From an uncultured Chloroflexota bacterium (GTDB taxonomy: Bacteria > Chloroflexota > Limnocylindria > Limnocylindrales > Limnocylindraceae), in assembly GCA_937864085.1 (NCBI GenBank), contig CALMIH010000165.1, positions 1 to 30,744 on the forward strand: 30,744 nucleotides of DNA, written 5' to 3'. The position numbers were made by a program, and so were the translations under genes. Positions 26,128-30,744 of the stretch are shown here, one piece after another. How positions within the stretch are numbered: position 1 is the stretch's first letter; the number at the start of each line of letters is the position of its first letter. The notes beneath the pieces were generated by a model, which did no database searches, was not told the origin of the DNA, and worked only from the letters and a program-made list of their open reading frames with translations.

Positions 26128-27165
26128 TCAGCCGATCGCTGGAACCATCCCTGGGGCGGTCACGCGCGCTCGCGCATCACGCACGGCAAGGCGCAGGTCG
26201 CCGATCGGCGCAAACCCCTGCGCCGCGAGCGCCGCGCCGAGTCCCCCTTCATAGCTGCGCGCCACCGCCAGAACGCCGTTCTCCGCCGTGCCAACACGCG
26301 CCGCCCGTTCTCCGATCTCGGCGAGGCTCGCTTCAATCAGTGGCGCCGCGTCGACGCCAGGGAGGAGGCTGATGCGCAACGCGTGTGGGTGTTCTTCGCC
26401 CCGCTCACGCGCCACGCCGAGATGAACCCACGCATCAGCCTCGCCCGCCGCACCATCCAGCACAAAGGCGCTCTGGTCCGCCAGTCGAAGGAGCGGCGTG
26501 ATACTCGCGCGCGGCGCCCATGTTCCGGCGGCGGCGCGCTCCCACTCCCGTGCGTCAATCAGCTCCATCCGCGAGACGGCTGGCGGCGTGGTTACTGACA
26601 TCAGTTGCGCAATGCGAAGTGCATCACTCGGCTGCGCTAAACGAAGTGCAGCGAGTGCGGCGCGCGCAGAGCTTGGCGCGTTCCGTGCGCCACCTTTCAG
26701 GAGGAAGAGTGTCTCGCGCGCATACGGCTGAAATCCGGCGCCCCCCAAGAGCATCAGAGTTGCCGCATCTTCTGCGCAGGCAACATGCAGGCGCACAACT
26801 CCGTGTCGACCCGCTTCGCGTGCAACGCGAGCGAGAAGTCGCGCACGCGCCGCATCATCTACCGCATCCAGCTCAACAATCGTCCAGTCGCCGCGCTCAT
26901 CGCGCTCCACGCGCGCGAGCCCATCTGCGAATGCGCCGCGCTGGTGGATCCAGATGGAGTCAGATGAGCGGATCAAACTGAGCGGCATGCGGAAGAGTTG
27001 ATAGAGACTCAACGCGGCGGGACCGAGCGGCAGGCCGAGCGAGCGCATCTCGCCGCTCCCTTCGTGCAGTGAGCGCTGTGCGCGCCGCGAGATCTCTACG
27101 AGTGCTGTGAGGTCAGTAATGCGTGCGAGACGGACGCGCGGTGCGCCGTCAGCGTTCGGTGACAC
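26128..27165 (-). CDS. Tandem GNAT-like acetyltransferase-fold protein, function unknown
   Basis: The 345-residue product begins RVRLARITDLTALVEISRRA, a GNAT-like opening, followed by GAFADGLARVERDERGDWTIVELDAVDD and a helix LLARVAREAGRHGVVRLHVACAEDAA, then MLLGGAGFQPYARETLFLLK, the usual last strands of a GNAT domain. A second, weaker copy starts near residue 173 (LAALRLAQPSDALRIAQLM) and ends with GLGAALAAQGFAPIGDLRLAV. Neither half shows a textbook Q/RxxGxG/A acetyl-CoA loop, so catalytic activity is uncertain. The start is GTG at 27165, three bases after the pdxT stop. It closes the pdxS-pdxT operon, but a role in vitamin B6 metabolism is only suggested by position. Confidence 0.65.
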   Translation of the reverse strand: MSPNADGAPRVRLARITDLTALVEISRRAQRSLHEGSGEMRSLGLPLGPAALSLYQLFRMPLSLIRSSDSIWIHQRGAFADGLARVERDERGDWTIVELDAVDDAARARLLARVAREAGRHGVVRLHVACAEDAATLMLLGGAGFQPYARETLFLLKGGARNAPSSARAALAALRLAQPSDALRIAQLMSVTTPPAVSRMELIDAREWERAAAGTWAPRASITPLLRLADQSAFVLDGAAGEADAWVHLGVARERGEEHPHALRISLLPGVDAAPLIEASLAEIGERAARVGTAENGVLAVARSYEGGLGAALAAQGFAPIGDLRLAVRDARARVTAPGMVPAIG

Positions 27166-27168
27166 GGA

Positions 27169-27795
27169 TCACCCGCGACGCGCTGTCGCCGCCTGCTCCA
27201 CGAGCCAGCGATGCAGACGTGTCTCGCCGGCAATCTCCGGATGGAACGAGATCCCCACCACGTTCCCCTGTCGCGCCGCAACGATCTCGCCCCCCTCAAG
27301 TTGCGCCACCACGCCCGCCGCCGGCCCAACTCGCAGGATCTGCGGCGCACGAATGAAGACGGCGCGGAGCGTTGTGGGACCGCCACTCGCCTTCAGGCTC
27401 TGCATCTTCAGCTCCGTCTCAAACGAATCGAGTTGGCGACCGAACGCGTTGCGTCGCACCTCCATATCAAGAAGTGAGAGGACGGGCGCGTCGCCATCAG
27501 CAATCTTGGTTGCAAGCAGAATTGCACCAGCACAGGTGCCGAGGATTGGTGCGCCGCGCGTTGCAAGCGCCTTGATCGGTGCAACGAGACTCCAGCGCGA
27601 GTAGAGTTTGCGCATCGCCGTGCTCTCACCACCCGGAAGGATCAGCCCATCAACGCCATCAAGATCTGCGGGGAGGCGGATTTCGCGGCCAACAGCGCCG
27701 ACCGCATCAAGTGTCTCGAGGTGTTCGCGGAAGTCGCCCTGCACCGCCATCACGCCGATCACTGGCTGCCGTTTACGACGCAACGCGCCGGCCAT
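27169..27795 (-). CDS. pdxT: Pyridoxal 5'-phosphate synthase glutaminase subunit PdxT
   Basis: The 208-residue product is a class I glutaminase: IGVMAVQGDFREHLETL at the start, LILPGGESTAMRKL, the nucleophile in GTCAGAILLA (Cys88), and His185/Glu187 in ISFHPEI with GETRLHRWLV. It hydrolyses glutamine and channels ammonia to PdxS. The gene begins three bases after the pdxS stop, so the subunits are made together. Confidence 0.97.
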   Translation of the reverse strand: MAGALRRKRQPVIGVMAVQGDFREHLETLDAVGAVGREIRLPADLDGVDGLILPGGESTAMRKLYSRWSLVAPIKALATRGAPILGTCAGAILLATKIADGDAPVLSLLDMEVRRNAFGRQLDSFETELKMQSLKASGGPTTLRAVFIRAPQILRVGPAAGVVAQLEGGEIVAARQGNVVGISFHPEIAGETRLHRWLVEQAATARRG

Positions 27796-27798
27796 CAG

Positions 27799-28710
27799 TT
27801 ACCAGCCGCGAGAGGAGAGTCGCTCCGCATCTGGGATCGTGCGCATCTCGATCCCCTTCATCGCTTCGCCGAGTCCCGCTGAGACTTCGGCCAAGATGGC
27901 AGGGTTCGCCCAGTGCGTTGTGGCTTGGACAATCGCCGCCGCCATCTTCGCTGGGTGCTTCGCCTTAAAGATGCCTGATCCAACAAAGACGCCATCGGCG
28001 CCGAGCCACATGGAGAGTGCCGCGTCGGCTGGTGTTGCAATGCCACCAGCAACGAAGTTCACCACTGGGAGTCGTCCCGCCTTCACGGTGAGCTTCACGA
28101 GTTCGTAGGGGACGCGCATCTCCTTAGCGGCGGCGCGGAGCCGCTTCTCGCTCTGGCCCTTCAGCGCCTCAATCTGCTCCTTGACGGTTCTAATGTGGCG
28201 CACCGCCTCAACAATGTTTCCTGTGCCGGCTTCGCCCTTGGTGCGCATCATCGCCGCGCCTTCGCTAATGCGACGGAGCGCCTCGCCAAGATCTTTGCAG
28301 CCACAGAGAAATGGGATGCGGAATTGATGCTTATTAATGTGGAATCGGTCGTCCGCCGGCGTCAGCACTTCGGACTCGTCGATGTAGTCAACGTTCAGCG
28401 CCTCGAGGATCTGCGCCTCCACGTGATGCCCAATCCGCGCCTTCGCCATCACTGGAACGGACACGGCCGCCTGGATCCCCTTGATCATGTCTGGGTCGCT
28501 CATACGCGCCACGCCGCCATCACGTCGAATATCGAATGGGACGCGCTCCAGCGCCATCACCGCCACAGCGCCCGCCTCTTCGGCGACCTTCGCCTCAGCC
28601 GGGGTCACCACATCCATGATCACGCCGCCCTTGAGCATCTGCGCGAGGCCACGCTTCGTCGCCCAGGTGGACTTGGCGACCTTCGCCTCTGGTGCGCTGC
28701 GCTTTCCCAT
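27799..28710 (-). CDS. pdxS: Pyridoxal 5'-phosphate synthase lyase subunit PdxS
   Basis: From the ATG at 28710 the product has 303 residues, normal for the family. The frame is open for a long way upstream but that part is antisense to the MOSC and HNH genes. Catalytic residues are all seen: Asp33 in GGVIMDVVTPAEAKVAEEAG, Lys90 in VMAKARIGH (ribose 5-phosphate Schiff base) and Lys158 in RTKGEAGTGN. DYIDESEVLTPADD and FVAGGIATPADAALSMWLGA are also diagnostic. Twelve subunits form the PLP synthase core using ribose 5-phosphate, glyceraldehyde 3-phosphate and ammonia from PdxT. Another ATG lies seven codons upstream (28731). GAGAAT exactly six bases before 28710 favours the inner start. Confidence 0.97.
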   Translation of the reverse strand: MGKRSAPEAKVAKSTWATKRGLAQMLKGGVIMDVVTPAEAKVAEEAGAVAVMALERVPFDIRRDGGVARMSDPDMIKGIQAAVSVPVMAKARIGHHVEAQILEALNVDYIDESEVLTPADDRFHINKHQFRIPFLCGCKDLGEALRRISEGAAMMRTKGEAGTGNIVEAVRHIRTVKEQIEALKGQSEKRLRAAAKEMRVPYELVKLTVKAGRLPVVNFVAGGIATPADAALSMWLGADGVFVGSGIFKAKHPAKMAAAIVQATTHWANPAILAEVSAGLGEAMKGIEMRTIPDAERLSSRGW

Positions 28711-28716
28711 GCACTC

Positions 28717-28731
28717 ATTCTCGCATACCAT
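28717..28731. promoter_or_regulatory. Interlocked divergent promoters of pdxS and the MOSC operon
   Basis: Only 27 bases separate the two ATGs. On the plus strand TACCAT (28726-28731) is followed by six bases and the MOSC ATG. On the minus strand GAGAAT (28722-28717), a weaker -10, is followed by six bases and the pdxS ATG. Each polymerase would cover the other's start and the start of the other coding region. Confidence 0.45.
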
Positions 28732-28737
28732 CCCGTC

Positions 28738-29334
28738 ATGAGTGAGACGCCAGCACCATCGGAGGGGGACCAGGAGGGTCGGGTAGACGACCTTGCCGCA
28801 GGACGGCGAGAGGTCGCACGCCTTGCCGCGGGGAGTCGCGGTCAGATCGCCAGCATCAACGTATCGCACCCTGGTGGTGTTCCGAAGCGACCGATTGATC
28901 GCACCGTTATTACAACGCGTGGGTTGATTGGTGATGGTCAGCGCACCAAGGAGCCGGTGCACGGCGGACCAGAGAAGGCGGTCTGCCTGTTTGGCGTAGA
29001 ACAGATTCGGCGCGTCAACGCAGATGGTCATCACCTCTACCCAGGCGCAATTGGTGAAAACCTCACGTTGAGCGGGCTCGACCTTGGCGGACTGGAGAGC
29101 GGCGACCAGCTTCGTATCGGCGACCCTGCCACCGGACCGATCATTCAGCTGAGTGATCCGGCCGCCCCCTGCAAGAACATCGCGGGGAGCTTCGAAGATT
29201 GGCGGATCGCTCGGGTCAGCCATAAGGTGCGCCCCGAAGACAGCCGCTGGTACGCACGGGTGTTGCGCGAGGGGCCCGTGGTTTCGGGCGACCCGATTGA
29301 ACTGCTCGGCGCGGCTGATACGATCGGGCGATGA
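28738..29334 (+). CDS. Stand-alone MOSC-domain protein
   Basis: From the ATG at 28738 the product has 198 residues; the open upstream frame is antisense to pdxS and is rejected. After a hydrophilic N-terminus rich in Glu, Ser and Arg comes the MOSC domain: IASINVSHPGGVPKRP, GLIGDGQRTKEPVHGGPEKA, YPGAIGENLTLSGLDLGGLESGDQLRIG, and the conserved Cys in SDPAAPCKNIAG (Cys145). This matches small YiiM/MOCS1-tail type proteins thought to bind molybdenum cofactor through that Cys and act on N-hydroxylated compounds or carry sulfur. The substrate is unknown. It overlaps the HNH gene as ATGA. A leaderless start is likely because no Shine-Dalgarno sequence is seen. Confidence 0.88.
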   Translation: MSETPAPSEGDQEGRVDDLAAGRREVARLAAGSRGQIASINVSHPGGVPKRPIDRTVITTRGLIGDGQRTKEPVHGGPEKAVCLFGVEQIRRVNADGHHLYPGAIGENLTLSGLDLGGLESGDQLRIGDPATGPIIQLSDPAAPCKNIAGSFEDWRIARVSHKVRPEDSRWYARVLREGPVVSGDPIELLGAADTIGR

Positions 29335-29864
29335 GCAGCGAGGTCCTCGTCTTAAACCAAGACTACGAGCCGTTGAACGTCTCGTCCCTCCCCCGCGCCT
29401 TCCGGCTCGTCCTTGGTGGCAAGGCGGAGATTCTCGCCGAAGGGGAGCCGATCCGCAGCGCTTCGCGCAGTTGGACCGCGCCATCTGTTGTGCGACTCCG
29501 ACATCGCGTCCGCCGTCCGCGCCCACGAGCCAAGCTGAGCCGCAAGGAGATCTTCGCGCGCGATAAGCATGCCTGCCAGTACTGCGGTCGCGCCGGCGTC
29601 TCACTCACCATTGATCACGTTGTCCCGAAGAGTCGCGGGGGCGACTCGTGGTCGTGGGAGAACCTGGTGACCGCCTGCATGTCGTGCAATCACCGCAAAG
29701 GCGACCGACTCCCCGAGGCGGCCGGCCTGCAACTGCGCCGTCGACCCTACGAGCCGCGCTGCGATGTCTACGCGATCTTCCTCCCCTACCTCCGCCACGA
29801 TGCCTACTCCGCGTGGCGCGACTTCCTCTTCATCGGAGAGGGCGCGGCGGCGAGCGGCGCGTGA
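29331..29864 (+). CDS. HNH endonuclease family protein
   Basis: The 177-residue product begins VLVLNQDYEPLNVSSLPRAF, followed by LVLGGKAEIL, an N-terminal segment shared by a widespread chromosomal HNH family. The zinc and catalytic site are complete: CQYCG (Cys82, Cys85), TIDHVVPKSRGG (Asp95, His96), WENLVTACMSCNHRKGDR (Asn111, Cys116, Cys119). The fold is a treble-clef nuclease, but the cellular substrate of this family is not established; DNA or RNA nicking is possible. The ends overlap both neighbours by four bases (ATGA before, GTGA after), so its expression is tied to the MOSC and CCA-enzyme genes. Confidence 0.92.
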   Translation: MSSEVLVLNQDYEPLNVSSLPRAFRLVLGGKAEILAEGEPIRSASRSWTAPSVVRLRHRVRRPRPRAKLSRKEIFARDKHACQYCGRAGVSLTIDHVVPKSRGGDSWSWENLVTACMSCNHRKGDRLPEAAGLQLRRRPYEPRCDVYAIFLPYLRHDAYSAWRDFLFIGEGAAASGA

Positions 29865-30744
29865 GCCACGAGGCGGCACTTCGCGCCGCCGTTCCAGAAG
29901 ATGTGGCACAACTCATGGGCCAGCTCCAAACGGCCGGCTTTGCCGCCTACGTTGTTGGCGGTGCGGTACGAGACACGCTTGTTGGACGAACTCCATCTGA
30001 CTGGGATCTAGCAACCGACGCTACGCCCGACCAGCTGCGCAACGCCTTCCCTGACGCGCAGTACGAGAATCGATTTGGCACCGTTGGGATCCCAACGTCT
30101 GTGGGAGTCCGTGAGGTGACCACCTTCCGCGCCGATGGGCCGAGTAGTGACGCACGTCGCCCTGATGCGATCACCTTCCTTGGCGCAATCGAAGGCGACC
30201 TTGCACGACGCGACTTCACCATCAATGCGATGGCGTTCGGCGCTCCCTCAGGTGCGCACGGCGACCTTGTAGCTTCAGGTTCGCTTATTGATCCGTTCGG
30301 TGGCGCGGCAGACCTTGCCGCCGGACTGCTACGTGCGGTTGGTGATCCAAGTGAACGTTTCCGAGAAGATGCGCTGCGCATGTTGCGCGCCGCGCGCTTT
30401 GCAACACGCTTCAATCTAACGATTGAACCGGCGACAGCGGCGGCGATACGCCGTGACGTTGCGCTTGTCGCCACGCTCTCTGGTGAACGAATCGGCGCGG
30501 AGATCGAGGGGATCCTCGCCGCAGAGAACCCAGCGCCCGGCCTGCACACACTCAACGACCTTGGTCTCACGGCGCAGATTGCGCCAGAACTGCACGCCGC
30601 ATGGGTCACTGAACTCCCTGCGCGCGTCGCTGCAGTTGGTCGCGCTGGAAGCCCTGACGCGCCCGATCCGATCGGCAGGCTTGCGGAACTCCTTGCGGTC
30701 ATTACAGATGACGCGGTGGTGGAGAAGATCCTCACCGCATGGCG
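29861..30744 (+). CDS. CCA tRNA nucleotidyltransferase / poly(A) polymerase family (partial, C-terminus off the right edge)
   Basis: About 294 residues are visible. The start is GTG at 29861, forming GTGA with the HNH stop. The class II nucleotidyltransferase head is complete: YVVGGAVRD (30-38), the DWDLATDA metal site (Asp47, Asp49), ENRFGTVGI, RRDFTINAMAF (nucleotide selection, about 116-126), LIDPFGGAADL and RFREDALRMLRAARFATRF (167-184). Then the neck helices begin. It adds or repairs the 3' CCA of tRNAs; a CC- or A-adding split enzyme or poly(A) polymerase cannot be excluded without the body and tail. The tRNA-Pro in this window already encodes CCA, so repair is one plausible role. Confidence 0.92.
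   Translation, partial: MSHEAALRAAVPEDVAQLMGQLQTAGFAAYVVGGAVRDTLVGRTPSDWDLATDATPDQLRNAFPDAQYENRFGTVGIPTSVGVREVTTFRADGPSSDARRPDAITFLGAIEGDLARRDFTINAMAFGAPSGAHGDLVASGSLIDPFGGAADLAAGLLRAVGDPSERFREDALRMLRAARFATRFNLTIEPATAAAIRRDVALVATLSGERIGAEIEGILAAENPAPGLHTLNDLGLTAQIAPELHAAWVTELPARVAAVGRAGSPDAPDPIGRLAELLAVITDDAVVEKILTAW

Noticed and set aside
28195..28737. Upstream extension of the MOSC frame
   Set aside because: It is antisense to pdxS, whose catalytic residues are intact; the domain begins after 28738.
28711..29604. Upstream extension of the pdxS frame to about 600 residues
   Set aside because: The extra part is antisense to the MOSC and HNH genes, and family length is met from 28710.

Overview
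This is a gene-dense stretch of high-GC bacterial chromosome. It looks like ordinary core genome rather than a mobile or phage region: I see no transposase, integrase, CRISPR array or rRNA. The gene set combines a tetrapyrrole-methylase/MazG-type protein, UPF0182, a CBS-less GuaB3, a Ycf45/SpoIIIAA-like ATPase with an R3H tail, PdxS/PdxT, a SpoIID-domain protein, an LCP protein and MreB/MreC. That points to Chloroflexota (possibly the Limnocylindria/Ellin6529 side) or, less likely, an actinobacterium. The placement is an inference from remembered family distributions, not from a search.

Layout. 1-4101 (minus): ResB-like cytochrome c biogenesis protein, a PucR-type regulator overlapping it by 4 bases, then a SpoIID-domain secreted protein running off the left edge. 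4149-4625 (plus): Lrp/AsnC regulator. 4655-5449 (minus): secreted, membrane-anchored unknown. 5538-5614 (minus): tRNA-Pro(TGG). 5672-7261 (plus): LytR-CpsA-Psr protein. 7278-11642 (minus): PpiC foldase, MazG, RNase PH and RdgB in one tight operon. 11728-13341 (plus): Wzm/Wzt-type polysaccharide exporter. 13338-15991 (minus): radC, mreB, mreC. 16140-23396 (minus): guaB3, guaA, a small unknown, UPF0182 and a CPBP membrane protease-like protein. 23422-26038 (minus): R3H ATPase and tmk. 26128-28710 (minus): pdxS, pdxT and a tandem GNAT-like protein. 28738-30744 (plus): MOSC protein, HNH endonuclease and a CCA-adding enzyme cut by the right edge.

How the genes fit together. Three themes recur: nucleotide supply and cleaning (guaB3, guaA, tmk, rdgB, mazG), cell envelope and shape (mreB/C, LCP, Wzm/Wzt, SpoIID-like, PpiC, CPBP, UPF0182) and RNA end maturation (rph, CCA enzyme, tRNA). 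Genes within operons are packed end to end, often with 4-base ATGA or GTGA overlaps. Several first genes of transcription units have a TANNNT hexamer exactly six bases before the ATG, which predicts leaderless mRNAs; genes inside operons and the foldase operon carry Shine-Dalgarno sequences instead. That promoter pattern, the relic methylase half on MazG, and the 27-bp back-to-back start of pdxS and the MOSC operon are the most noteworthy points.

No gene-free stretch exceeds 300 bases. The largest gaps are 5450-5671 (holds the tRNA), 15992-16139 (radC upstream region) and 26039-26127 (promoter region of the R3H ATPase gene).
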